From Ehretia macrophylla (lineage: Eukaryota > Streptophyta > Magnoliopsida > Boraginales > Ehretiaceae), in contig CM075764.1 of assembly GCA_037974665.1 (NCBI GenBank), positions 119,660,325 to 119,724,324 on the forward strand: a DNA stretch of 64,000 nucleotides. The letters run 5' to 3'. The notes under the pieces were generated by a model. The model searched no databases and had not been told where the DNA came from. It worked only from the letters and a program-made list of their open reading frames with translations. This document shows, one piece after another, positions 11,801 through 24,700 of the stretch (position 1 is the stretch's first letter; every line of letters starts with the position of its first letter). The position numbers were made by a program, and so were the translations under genes.

Positions 11801-14800
11801 GTGCTCAGTGAAGAAAAACGGTGAGGAGAAACATGTTGCTTATTAGCAGAATACAGATTTAGATTTTGAAGTACTAACGAGGCTGGAGTTTTCTTATTCT
11901 CTTTTTATGAATGAAAAGGTTTGAACTGGCGTTATTCACTCTCCTTGCAAAAGGCTCTCATTCAAAAGGGGAACACGATGTGCGAGGTGCTTCAAGTATG
12001 GAGGTGGGAACAAGTACTGGCCGTAATTCTTCCAGTGATAAGGGAAAGAATTTGGCTGATGACAGGCCTAACAAAACACTCGAATCTGGTTTAGGGTGTA
12101 TGACTTTGAAGGATGAAACTAAAGGCCATAAAACTTCTAATGGTATATCGGGTGAGTGTACAGATAATGCTGTTGATTACTGTGTCACTAATTTGAATTG
12201 CAGAGAACAGTTGCAGCAATCAGCATGTGTACCATCAAACATGGAATCTCAAAATGATTGTAGCATTGAACAACCATCATCAAGTGACTCATTTTCTTTT
12301 GCAAGTGAAATGAGAAACTCATGTTCTTATGGTGTTGGTGTGAATACATTGGGGGACAACAGCGTGGCTATGGAAGGGCCGTCTCAAGAAGATTCATACT
12401 ACCAATTGGATAATTACAGTTGGCTTCCTGATGATCAACGGAATTGCATGTCTATGAGCTCATCCTGTGATGTGCTTGAGCCCAATGAATGGGGAAGATG
12501 CAATACACCTTCTCTATCATGGGGCGGTAGAACTGTGGGCCGAAGAGAGGTGAAAACTTGCCTGAAAGGGCTTACTGGAACGAGTAGCGAAGATTATGAT
12601 ACTTTTGTGAATATTTTTGAAGGGGGCTCACTATTGTATTGTAACATGTCTTTTGAGGCACTTCTAAATGTGAGAAAACAGCTTGAGGAAATGGGATTCC
12701 CTTGCAAAGCTGTGAATGATGGGCTATGGCTGCAGGTTTGAAAACTAAGATTTTTTCATGCTTTCTTTTAGTTCATTTCTAGCGCCAGTCCTTTATGGAG
12801 GGTAAATAAAAGTCAGTACTGGTGCTTTGCTTGTTGCAGAACAGACGTCTCAAATCAAGTTTTATGCATTACCACCTTAAATGTTTCTAATCACTTTGAA
12901 AAGTAACCTCCCTTGGCATTCTAATCACTTCTCCCTGATTCCTCTATTTTTCTTTCATGAATAACAAATATACACTCAAACCGACAAGGAAAGGCGTCCT
13001 TTCATTGAACCTTTTAAGTTTTTGCATAAAAAAAAAACTGTGGGACTATATATACGAGGATCACAAACATAGAGGTTCCATCTAGAAGACTTCCTCCGTA
13101 AACCCTTCAACAGAAGATAGGCACTTTCTGAGCGTGAATTAGCAGCAGAAATTTTCATGACCTACGCATCCCAGTTTGATTTATCATCTTGAGACAAGTG
13201 GTCCTGAGTTTGTGACTTCAAAAGAAACCTTTATATTTACATAGTTTTGACTATTGAATTGTGTGCATATCTCGCAGATGCTCTTAAGCCAGCGGGTGCA
13301 AGAGATTGGTGCAGATACATGCAAAAATTGCTGCCTTGTGAGTATGGCGTGTGCATGTAGACAGCCGTTTGGATATTCTCGTGGAATAGCAACTAGTGGA
13401 TATTACATGCAAGATCATGACCAAAATAATCCATCTGACAACATGGCAAATGTATATATTGCTAATTCTGCTCAAGGGGAAGGAAATGGTCTGTTTAGGC
13501 CCGTACGTGTACATGTTCGGGGACCAAATGATGGGCTAGCTGGTATTGGACGTGGAACTACATTTGTTCCTGCAGCTGCTTGGCCTCCAACACGTTTTGT
13601 CTTTTCTCGCGTACCATTAGGTGTGGGCAATCGGAACGGGCAACAATATTCTGGTTGTGACGATCTAGAGAACAGAGCTGACCACAATGGAGACCTTGCT
13701 GGTGATGGATTAACAGCTTTGGTTGGGCTTAGCCAGGGAGCTAGTAGCATATCTAATTTTCAAGGGGACCAATCAGAAAGAGGGTATGAGACAGATAGGC
13801 AAAGCAGAATGGTAGGCTCCTCAATGGCAGGGCCGAGTTCTAGTGGTGTTCCTGTGCAGATGCTAGATTCACCTGATGCCATGGGGATTGAGTGGGAGAA
13901 TGCAAGTGGCAGCTCTATATCGTTGGACATGAAAACACCTTTATGTCACTTCCCTCCTTTTCGCTTTGCGTAAGTTACCCTTTTCTTTGGCATAGAACTG
14001 ACTTCTGCATATTGGAGATCTAATAACTATATGTTTCGAAGATGTTTGACAAGTAACAAAGAGGTTTCCTAGAAATGATCAACAAAGAGATTTTCAAGTA
14101 GTGAGGTCCGACATGGTTTTCAGATTCCCTCTGTATTGTTTCTACAGGGTTGAATTTCAAGATGTGCATAGGCTTAGTGATGGCCAAGTCAAGCACTCTC
14201 CTGAAGTATTTTATGCCGGTTCCTTGTGGAAGGTATTACCACACTGTTGTTTTACGTATCTTTATATATATATGTCAGTGGGTAATTTTAAGGTTTTCCT
14301 CTATACTTTGTTCACTGTTCTTATATCAAATTCCACCTGCTGATTGTTTCAGGTTAGCATCCAGGCTTTTAGTGATGAAGATCCTCAAGGACGCCGGACA
14401 CTTGGTATTTCTTTTAGCCTCGGGTCCGTACTTATTATGTAGTTGAAGGAGTGTATTGCTTGTTGATCTTCTGTGTATTTCTACAATAATGTTGCCTCAG
14501 GACTGTTTCTTCATCGTCGGAAGGCAGAGATAACCGATTGTCTCAGAAAGGTCAGCATTTCTGTGTATTTAAAAGTTTAGAACGAGAAATTGCTCTTTCT
14601 AGTGAATATTAGAATGAATGTTTCGTTTAAAGTTTCAAAAGCTCATTTATTATTTTGAAGTACATTCACCTTCATACCGAATGTCACTGATGATATTCAC
14701 TATTAATGTCCTAATTTAGGAAATGGTGACCCCGATAAGGAAATTGTGTCCTGCCCTTCCTAGGACTTCTGACTGTCCCACTAAAATTTGAACTTATCTT

Positions 14801-15251
14801 TGTTTTGTTAATACTTTTTAAGCTCTGTTAGAATGGTCCCGAGCGCATCTTTTTTTTTTCCCACTTTGACTTCGCAAATAATCCAGGCATCGTTTTCTAC
14901 TACTCTATTTCAGGTTTATATGTACGTGGATTCTCGTGAAAAAGTTACCGCTAGATATCAGGTTTGACGATACATGCTGTCAAATTCCTGTCAATAACTT
15001 CGTTCGGTACCATTCTAATACAAGATCCACGGTTTAACTCATTTCTTTTTTTTCTTTGTACCTTCATGATCTAGTTGATTTGTCCATCCAAGAGAGAAGT
15101 GATGGTATTCGGAAGCTTTAAGCAAACAGGAACACTTCTGCCAAAAGCTCCAAAAGGAGGGGGCTGGCGTACGGCTTTATTGTTTGATGAGCTTGGTGAT
15201 CTTCTCCAGGACGGTGCCCTGAGAGTAGCTGCTGTTGTACAGCTCGTTTGA
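8292..15251 (+). CDS. BTB/POZ domain protein (BTB plus BACK-like region), 12 exons, 901 aa
   Basis: Exons: 8292-8644, 9520-9703, 10344-10412, 10530-10628, 11741-11820, 11919-12735, 13278-13969, 14148-14232, 14353-14404, 14501-14550, 14914-14961, 15075-15251. All introns are GT-AG and lengths sum to 902 codons. After a Gly/Ser-rich N-terminus, the BTB fold spans about residues 77-180 (GAFSDVIVHAM, HLHRLILSRSSYFRNMLQG) and a BACK-like helical part runs to about 280 (NFLAYQVFAESQDYG, LLTSDELWVLSEEKRFEL). Exons 6-7 encode a long Ser/Asn-rich linker with two Cys-containing patches. The last five exons encode a compact domain of about 190 residues (FQDVHRLSDGQVKHSPEVFY to the C-terminal VAAVVQLV) that I cannot name. 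BTB proteins commonly act as substrate adaptors for CUL3 E3 ligases. The layout recalls germ cell-less-like plant BTB proteins, but substrate and location are unknown. Reading is intact. Confidence 0.88.
9057..9133. repeat. three-copy minisatellite in BTB intron 1
   Basis: Three head-to-tail copies of a unit of about 26 bp carrying GAGTGAGCTTACCGAGTTCA differ by a few bases each. It lies in the 875-bp first intron. Confidence 0.75.
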
Positions 15252-16965
15252 TGCTGTACACGTGGTAAATGGACTTCATTTCTATAAATAAACTTCACGT
15301 TTTTAATTTTACAAGAGACCCAAGAATCTTGATCCTTCTTTGTTTGTTTCAGGTTGAATTAGCGTTAAGTATTCGTATTCCAACTGCTTCAACGTTTGAA
15401 GGTTATAATCATGAACTTATATAGCAATGTACTACATTAAATACACTTCTCAGTCGGTGTTAATCTTCAGTTTTTGCCTAGTTTATGTGACAATTTAGAC
15501 AAACATGTATATATTATATACCTTTGCCGGGCGTGTAGTCGAAGAAAATGTGTGTAGTGTTACTTGCTCGTGTTATTCCCTTTCTCAGTGAAACCTTTTT
15601 TAAACTGTCAATGTCTTAGAAACAGCGTGCGGGTCCTACACACCAGAGTGAGGAGTTGCAGCCCACAGACTTTTTTAAGCCTCTCCCTCAGTTATTACTT
15701 TGCTATAACTATGACGAAATTCCTTGAAGTTGATCCTGCAGATTAGATGTAAAGTGCAGACTAGTAGTCTCCAGTGTTGAGAAGAATCGATAAAAGTATT
15801 AGCTCGTGGCTCAAAAGTCTCGTGTTTGAGTTTCTCTTTGATTGAATTGGTACATATATTGGGTGTATTTTTGTATCACGGGATTTGTAACTTTAAAGTG
15901 GATTCAATATAGTTTTATTTAGGAGTTTGGAGTGATGTGTTTATGTAAAATTAGCTGTTACCTTCAAATCTCCGGTTCACATTTCTCCTTTTGTCTCTTC
16001 AAGTTCTTCACTTGAAACATTTTGCCAACTTCCGCAAGTAACAAACATTCATTAACCGAAAAAAAAAAAAACTGTGTTCATGTAGTCAAAATAAATAATA
16101 CAAATGAGTCGGAAAAATTGAGTACTAATTTAGAATGTTGCTCGAATTTTAATATGATATTCAAATGTTTCAAGAACATTGTTATGAATTCGCAATATGT
16201 ACGATGAGTATACCAAATATTCTTATTGTAATCTTTTCGTTAAAATGCGATAGAAAATGGTCATGTTACAACATGATATGGGAGTAAATTACCGACCCAA
16301 GGAGATACAGAGATATGTTCTGAGGAACATAACCAATTAATTTCTTAAATAATTCGAATTAAATCATTGACCTTGGGAGACGATCCTATCCTTGATGACC
16401 CGAGGTCCAATCAAATATCCCTTAGACCTTTCATGGATTAGCGGGGGATTTTTCAGGTGAAAGTCATAACATTGACGGGACGGAATATTTTTACTTATGC
16501 ATGGTAAATAGCTCTTGAGAAAGGCTCGCACACCCATAAAATTTGGAAAAATCTTTTTAAAAATAGTATAAATACTTTTCACTATCGTGAATAATTATAA
16601 TTCTTTTTAAACACTTCTACTCTTTTAAAGTTATTTTATCTCGAATTTATAAGGATTACTTATTTGTTCGTCAGAGCTTATTCTACGGAATTAAACATGC
16701 GCGGTTTGATCACCGAGGATTTTCTTTTTTCTTTTTTTACCTCTTCATCACACTGTCATTTTTTTTTAGGAATAACTTAAAGTTCGAATAATCAATTTAT
16801 CATCGGTGATCTACTTAAATTTAACGCAAACGTAATACCAGGTGCTAATTTGTATAATTTCCATGAAATATTCTAATAATGTAATTTTTACAATATTAAA
16901 AATACGTGTAATAAATATTAAAAATTTAAATTTGTCCGAAATAAAAATTTCATTAAATTAAAAAT
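15252..16965. other. 3' UTR of the BTB gene and AT-rich spacer
   Basis: The first few hundred bases are presumably 3' UTR. A putative unspliced-looking stretch at 15350-15420 (after TTTGTTTCAG) may be a 3' UTR exon. The rest has no recognised gene, RNA or repeat. Confidence 0.4.
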
Positions 16966-17947
16966 AATTAACCGAAATAGTCATATATTTTTATTTTTTT
17001 TGATATTTAAGTCTTACATATTTCGTTTTAAACAAAATGGTCATTTATCTTTTATTTTTGTCACATCCGTTAGTCTAAGTGCAAAATTTGTTAAAAAAAC
17101 GTTAGTCAGCACGTGCGCACAAAATGAACAAATTACTGATCAATTTCAACCTATTACTGATCAATTCGCTACAACAAAGGTAGCTGTTCATAGAGGTTTC
17201 GACATCGTTGTGGTGATTAAAGAACCCTATAGTGTTGCGGCAGCGAGAGGAAGATGCTAGTGTCTGAGGCGTAGTTCGTCGTTGACAAGGACGATGGTAG
17301 CGGGATATATATATATATATATATATAGATAGATAGATAATGGGTACCTAAATCTCATATTCAGATGAATTTCATATTCGGATGAATTTCTTTAATTATT
17401 GTTGCTGCAATATATATATATATATAGATAATGGGTACCCGGATCTCGACCTTGACATTATCCTAATATCACTTGAGATGAGGCTTGATGTTGCGGGGGG
17501 GGGGGGGGGGGGGGGGGGGGGGGATGGCGTTGGTGATAGTTGTGAGGTGGTGGTGTGTGCTTTTGATGTGGGGGAAAGAGTGGGTGGGTAACGGTGGTGA
17601 TAGTGGCATGGTGGTGGGTTGTGGCTTTGATGTAGGGGAAGGGGTGGGTGGCGGTGGTGATAGTGCTGTGGTAGGGGGCTATAGTGGATGGAAGACATAA
17701 GAAAAAGAAAATAAAAGAAAAAGAAAAGGTTGATAAGTAATTTGATCTTTTTACCCTTGAAAATTTAGAAATTTAGAAATTACATGAGTTGTACATGTTC
17801 ACAAACATTAGTTTTCGACGGATGTGACTTCAATGACTAACTACTGTTATTAAAATAAAAAAATAAGTATTATTTTATTTAAAATAAAATATAAAGAATT
17901 TAAATGTAAAAAAATATATTAAAAAAAAGACACTATTTCAATAAATT
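16966..17947. mobile_element. probable non-autonomous DNA element with long inverted ends
   Basis: Left and right arms of about 130 bp are inverted relatives: both read inward through a GAAATAGT motif, an A/T-rich stretch and GTCACATCCGT (left near 17058-17068, right as ACGGATGTGAC at 17818-17828). The interior holds a TATA microsatellite, a GATGAATTT duplication, a 29-base G run and G-rich GGTGGTGGT repeats. Exact termini and target duplication are not resolved and there is no coding capacity. Confidence 0.45.
17495..17523 (+). repeat. 29-base guanine homopolymer followed by GGTG-rich repeats
   Basis: An uninterrupted G run of 29 bases is followed to about 17690 by GGTGGTGG/GTGGGTGG repeats. 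It could fold into a G-quadruplex, but the exact length of such a run is a common sequencing or assembly error. Confidence 0.8.
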
Positions 17948-17980
17948 ACCCTTAAATTAATATAATAAGAAGCCGTGGAA

Positions 17981-18115
17981 AAACACACACACACAAAATC
18001 AAAACCAATTTCCACGCGCGCGCGCGCACACACACGCACTTACTCTCTCTCAATCCACACACGCGCGCGCACACACGCACAAACTGTACATACATATATA
18101 CATACACGCGCACAC
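17981..18115 (+). repeat. alternating purine-pyrimidine (CA)n/(CG)n tract upstream of ESD4
   Basis: Runs of ACACAC and CGCGCG alternate over about 130 bp, with pure CG stretches at about 18015-18026 and 18061-18070. Alternating CG/CA is the classic sequence type that can adopt left-handed Z-DNA. The position, about 650 bp before the ESD4 start and just before a leader splice donor (CCAG|GTAATT at 18180/18181), suggests promoter or first noncoding exon. Confidence 0.7.
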
Positions 18116-18344
18116 GTTTGCTGTGTGAGGATTTTCTGGTGGCCTTTTTCTAATTTTGTCTATTTTGGCGAATTTTCCAGGTAATTAACCTCTATAATTT
18201 ACTCTTTTTTTTTGCTTTAATTTCATTTTATTTTTATATTTTCGCTTCTAAAATTTCGAAACTCTTATTGAATGAACTTTTCTCATATGCTCTTTTTTTT
18301 AAAAAAAATAAAAAACCAGCAAATTTACTATAGCTTCCTCGCGA

Positions 18345-18760
18345 ATCTAGGTTTTTGTTTTGGAATTTAATTTGTGCAATTTTTGTTTATAGTTTCTGTA
18401 AAATACCTAAAATTATGAAATTAACATTATTATTATAACCATTATTATTATTTTTTCCGCAAATGGTACTCTCTAGATGAATTATAGCTTGTTTTATCTA
18501 GGGTTTTTTTTTTAAATTTTAAAATTGTGCAATTTTTGTATATAATATCTGAAAATTACAGAAAAAGCTTATTGTTGCTAAAAATGTTATCACTTAAATG
18601 AATTACAGCTTGTTTATGGGTTTTTATTTTTTATTTTTTATTTTTAAACTTTTGAATTGTGCATTTTTTTAAATAATTTTATTGTTGTATTATTGTTGTT
18701 TTGCTAAAAAATGGTATTTTCTAGATGCACTACAGCTTGTTTTATCTAGGGTTTATGTAT
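18345..18760 (+). repeat. about four degenerate ~120-bp tandem units in the ESD4 leader intron
   Basis: Units beginning near 18345, 18461, 18581 and 18709 share AGCTTGTTTTATCTAGGGTTT followed by a T/A-rich part with TTGTGCAATTTTTG. The array ends 12 bases before the start codon. Several units carry TCTAGGG, which resembles a splice acceptor, so the last unit may supply the real acceptor of a leader intron running from 18181. Confidence 0.65.
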
Positions 18761-18771
18761 CCTTCAATTTG

Positions 18772-21700
18772 ATGGGGGCCTTAACGTTGACTCGGAAGCG
18801 TGGTGAAGATTATTCGACCTTGAATAGCAAAAATCCAGGTTTATTAAGTTCGTCAAATTTCGATCACATTGCGAAGAAACAAAAGCTTTCACCTTCTCTG
18901 AATCAAACCCCTGATCGACCCACATCTTCAAAATTCACGATTTCAAGGTTTTTCATGTACCCTGAACCGACATCGCAGTTTAAAAGGGAAGTTCATGCCC
19001 CTTGGAGGGAGTCTAAATTTGGGTTTTTAACAAATTTGAGGAAAAGTTTGTCGAAGGATAGTTTTAAGGGGAATTCGACTGATGAAATGGGGAATGCTAT
19101 GGGAGGTAAGTTTGGAAAATTGAAATCTGTTCTAAGATCATTCAGGTCTTATATTGAAGTTAAGGAGGATGGGGTAGTCGTTAGAGATGAGGGGAGAAGG
19201 GAAGGTGATGATTTGAGGAAGCAAAGGAAGGATAAGGAGGTGATTGATGTGGATAGTGAGGTAAATAGAGAGGAGGCGGAGGATTCGAGTACCGAGGAGG
19301 AGGAGAGAGTGGAATTGGGGCAGAAATGGAAGGACAGTGATGGGGTTGTGGAGAACTTGGGAACAAAAAGTGGTGGGAAGGGCGTTGAGAAAAAATTTCA
19401 ACCATCGGGTTCTTCATTGGTAACGGATCTGAGTGATGGGGATCTGAAGGTGGATAGTACAGGGAAGATGCTGGATACATTGTCGTTGAACAGGGAATCG
19501 GATATCTCGGGTGTGCCTCTGTATAATATTTTGCTAGACTCTGTGCAAAAGAGAGATGTCAAATTGCAGGATCTGAATTTTCAGATAAGACTAAAGGAGA
19601 AACTTCTTGAGACGCAGCAGTTATTGCGGCCTCAAAGGAAAGCAGTGAATCTTAATAAGGTGATGTTTTTCACTTTGCTTATACTGAAGTGTGATTTCTG
19701 TGCATATTTAATCTTCAATTCCTTGTGTTGGATTATGTTGACTCGCAGGATGTGGTTGCAGAAGCTTTCACACCGCTTACTGAGGAGGAAGAGGCTGAGG
19801 TTTCTCGTGCATTTTCTAATTCCAATAGGTATGAGTTGATCCGATCTTTCGTTGCCTCTATAATGATTCTACGAGCAAAGTTACAGATATTTTCTTACTT
19901 GGCTTATACAGGAGAAGGGTTTTGGTGACTCATAGGAATTCCAATATTGATATTACTGGAGAACTATTGCAGTGTTTGAGACCAGGTGCATGGTTGAATG
20001 ATGAGGTGAGTTTTGGTTTTAACTTCCTGACTTATGATTTGATGAATAGGTGTGCCTGTAGTGTAGTTGGTTTACTATGGATTTGCTTTTTTATTTTGCA
20101 GATTATCAATGTGTATCTTGAACTATTAAAAGAGAGGGAAAAAAGGGAGCCTCAAAAGTTTTTGAAGTGTCATTTCTGCAATACATTCTTCTACAAAAAG
20201 GTCTGTAAGTGGCTTTGTCATCCGCTCTTTTCTTTTGGATTTCATCTTATCCTTGAGACAAAGTTTCCTTGCCCTCCTACATTATTTAGTGATGTGGCGC
20301 CCAACTCCTATCCCCTAACTCCTGTCTTTGCGTGTTAGTTATGAACATGAAAGGAACTGGGTACGATAGTTGTTATTATCTTGCACATTAGAGTAGTTGG
20401 GCCTGCCATATCTATGCTCAATGTTATTATATCATTTACGTGCATTTGTACTTGTTTATTTGCTTAATACGATATGGCAGGATACACTTGTATAGGCCAG
20501 GGAGGAGGTCCTAATAGGTTTATGAACCTGACCCATGCTACTGGTCTGACTTCTTGTCTAATCTTGCAAAGAAAAGCAAATCTAAATTTTCCATTAATCT
20601 GCTCGGTGGACGTTCTCCCTGATGCAACCTGATAATCACAGCCATCATTACTTTTTCAAAGTAGCTGCTTTCTCGATTAATGGTTTACATCTATATTTTC
20701 AGATATGTTTCTCTCCATGTTCTTCTGTTCGAGCATATTGGATACACATGTTATACCTCTCTCTCGGTGCACACCCACCCCTCCCACATCCCCACACCCC
20801 CCCACACAAACACAATATCTCTCTCTCTCTGAGAGAGGAGAGGTGGTATTACTTATACTGTCCTTTCCTCACTCTCCTATCTTCTTGTCTTTCATTTGCG
20901 AACGCTCAGTTAATAAGTGGAAGGGGTGGCTATAATTTCCAATCTGTGAGAAGATGGACTACCCAAAAGAAGCTGGGATACCGTCTCCTTGATTGTGATA
21001 AAGTAAGCTTTTAAGGTTTAGTTTCATAAAATTATGGTTTGTAATTTAGAGTCAGGTCTTTTTTTCCTTTCTGGGTGACGTATTATACTGGATTATACAG
21101 ATATTTGTCCCCATCCACAAAGAAATACACTGGTGCTTAGCCGTCATCAACAAGAAGGATGAAAAGTTTCAGTATCTTGATTCACTTGGAGGATTCGATA
21201 CTCAAGTCACAAAAGTGCTGGTATGTTTTGTATTCTTATGTTGTGTAATAATCATCTGCTATCTGTCATAATTTTTTGAATATCTGTACAACATTTTAGT
21301 GCAAAAAACATCAATTTCAAAAAGAAGTTCCTTCAAGTGTGTGTCTGCACTAATTCAGTATGCGAAATGCATTTGTATCTGCGTGTGTGCATGGGCATGC
21401 TTGCAAATATCTAGCAGTCTTTAACATGGATACTCTTGTGATGTATGAAGAGTTCCGAACCATGGGCTGCTTTTAAGTCCCTTTATAGGCATTTCTTCCA
21501 GGATTAGCTCCATTGATGTTATTTGTCTGTAATAATACCTATGTGATAAAAAATGGAACTTCAATATTCTTTGCTCTACGTCGAAACTTTGGTTCATTGT
21601 TGGAATGTATATAGATTATTGAAAATGGACGATCACCCTAATCATTGATGTTGTATCGATGTGAGGAAGAGAGGCCTCTGCTTAAGATTGGAATATAAAA

Positions 21701-24700
21701 GAGAAAAGGGAAACAAAGGGACACTCTCTTGCACATAGCAATGAATGGATTTGAGCTTGTTCTAACTATATCTGATTATGCCATGCAGGCGAGGTACTAT
21801 GTTGATGAGGTGAAGGACAAGACTGGGAAAGATATTGATGTTAGTTCATGGGGGCAAGAATTTGTGGAAGACCTTCCGGAACAAGCAAATGGGTTTGTAC
21901 ACTTCTAAATTGTCTTCACAGATATCTCTTTTCTAAATTATAAGGGACTATCATTCAAAAATACGTTTCTGAAGAAGGATATTTTGTAATTTATCTGTCT
22001 ATGTGTTTTGTGAAACAAAAACTAAGGCAGTTATCTACGCAAGCTGGTGGACCATCTGCATGACTTTCCTCTACCTATAGTTGGTGGTTTTTTGTCTGCG
22101 TCATTTGTTTTCTTTACTGATCCAGTTTGAACTGGAGTTCCACTTGGACATCAAGTGAATGAGAACATCATCCACAGTCCTGACAACTAATCTCTAGTGT
22201 TATTCTTCACCTCTTTCTGTTAGCATTTAGTAAAATGCAAGTTATGGTTTGGGGGCTATCCACAAACATCTAAAGCCATAGCTAAAGAAAATGTAATTTG
22301 TGAAAAAAATAGTTTAATTTTGAATTTTCCAGTTCCACTTCTAGGCCTAGTGTCATGCAAAGGATCAATGCTTTTTCTTAATCCTATTTTCTTGATTTAT
22401 TTATTTTATTTCCTCAACCGCACTCCACTCGTCCTCCCTCTCTCTGGCAGTGTGTTTTCATTGAAAGTTTGACCTTGTTGTGCTGTTTTCTTTTCTGGCA
22501 TTGCAAAAATTAACAGATGAAAATTTATTGATTTGTTTATTTATTTTCTCTCTAAATTGTGCCTTTTGTGTATTTTCTCATCTAATTGATGAATGGGTTA
22601 ATTTCTGTGCTATTCAGGTTTGACCCTGTTGTGCTGTTTTCTTTTCTGGCATTGCAAAAATTAATAGATGAAAATTTATTGATTTATGTTGAAATATTAT
22701 ATTACTTTAATTCCATATTTTTAGGCTTGTTGTAAGGAGCAATTTGCTCCATGAATTTAGGCTTGTTGTAAGGAGCAATTTGCTCCATAAATTAGGGAGC
22801 AATTTGCTCCATAAATTAGGGAGCAATTTGCTCCATAAATTGCTCCATAAATTAGGGAATATTGTCTACACCTTTAGGCCTATATAAACCACAATGTAGA
22901 AACACAAATTGTATCATCAATGAATTACATTGTTTCACATTACTTTCTTCTTGGTATCAGAGCCAACAATATACACACACCAAAAAAAAAAAAAAAAAAA
23001 AAAAATCTGTTCATCCTTTTTTTTTTCCTTCCTCCACAACCATCCAAATTCAGATTTCTTACCACAATGACCAAAATCCACTTTATATTCTCTTTTTTGT
23101 CTGATTATTTCATGATTTTTTGTCGGTTTAAGCCCTTTTCTTCTCTGATGTGGTGAGAAATAGCCACTTTACTCCTTAGTTGCCTATTGTAAAGGTTGCC
23201 AAGTGTCCGGCTGCTTCCATCGTCGTCGTTTATTAATGGCACCTACTGATAAGATAGAAAATCAGTCTACCACTGTGACTCGTGTAGATCTCTCTCGGGA
23301 ACCTAATACCCCTACACAACGGGTCACTAGTGTATTACTGAATGGGAAAAATTTTCATGCTTGGTCCCGTTCGTTTCGTCTTTATCTTGGTGGAAAACGA
23401 AAACTTGGATGGATTTTAGGCAAGGAGAAAAAGCCGAAAGAAACTGATCCTGATTATGTTCACTGGGATGCAAACAATTGTATTATTTTGGGTTGGATGG
23501 TCAATCCCATAGAGATTCAGATTTATAATATGTTTATGTATCACGAGACAGTTCATGATCTATGGACTGCCCTGACAAAGATGTATGCCCATGCACGTCA
23601 TGATTCTCGAATCTTCGAGCTTTACCGGGAAATTTCTCACGCTTCTCAGGCTACTTTAGGACTATCTGTTGCGGATTATTTTGGGTACCTCCAAACTAGA
23701 TGGGAAGAGCTAGCCCAATATGAACCTTTGAGTGACTTCCCGAATGATGCTGAGGTTGAGTCTAAACGTCTTGATCATCGTCGGACTTATCAGTTCTTGA
23801 TGGGTTTAAAACCTGAATTTGAGAATCTTCGAACACAGATTTTAAATACATCTCCTTTTCCATCTCTATATGAGGCATTTGCAACTGTGGATGGTGATGA
23901 ACGAAGACGTCTACTTCTTGCACCCAAGCCCACTCCTTCTATTCCGGACCAGATGGCATTTGCTGCTCCTTCCGGTTTTCGGCAAACCAGTACCCGTCCT
24001 TATTGCCAACATTGTCGGAAGATTGGTCATCTCATTGACCGATGTTTTATTCTACATCCTGAATTGAAACAACAATACTCTAACAACCGTGGTGGTGGAC
24101 AAAAGAAAGGAGCTCCTCGTATTGGGGTTGTAGCCGAATCAGCACCCCCTTCAGCCTCAACAGAATTAGTCTTGGCCCAACCGGATTATAGTCAGCTTCA
24201 AGCTCAGATTGCTCAACTTCAACTCCACCTGGGCCTCACTTCACCATCTGGCTCCACGGCTACCCTTGCTACAGGTACTCCTACCGCACTTCATGGTAAG
24301 TTAGGCCAACCATCTTGGATTCTGGATTCCGGGGCCAATAATCATATGACTGGTGAGGTTTCTGTCTTTTCTTCTCCTGTCACTTCCATAAATCAATCGG
24401 TTCAAATTGCCGGTGGGACGTCCATTCCTATCCGTTGTCAAGGAGATGCCTGTTTATCCTCAGATATTACTCTTCGCTCTGTTTACTATGTCCCCAACTT
24501 TGCTTATAATCTATTGTCTGTCAGTCGTCTTGCCAAGAGTTTTCACTGTGCAGTTGTCTTCTTGCCTGACCGTTGCTTCTTGCAGGACCTGACTTCGAAG
24601 AAGATTTTTGGCAGGGGATATGAGCACGATGGACTTTACTATTTTGGAGAACTTCCAACCTCTACAGTACCCTCGTCAAGTCTGCATGCTTCTGTGTCTC

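Noticed and set aside
14101-14446. 80- and 98-codon frames over BTB exons 8-9
   Set aside because: They read through introns; the spliced frame with GT-AG sites explains the coding signal.
17382-17700. Gly-rich (+) and Pro/His-rich (-) open frames of 70-100 codons
   Set aside because: Produced by the G29 run and GGTGG repeats; low-complexity artefacts.
19138-19480. Pro/Ser/His-rich minus-strand frames
   Set aside because: Antisense shadows of the acidic part of ESD4 exon 1.
22720-22860. Regularly spaced short palindromic repeats resembling a CRISPR array
   Set aside because: The spacers are repeats too, the block lies inside an LTR flanked by a primer site, and the genome is a plant.
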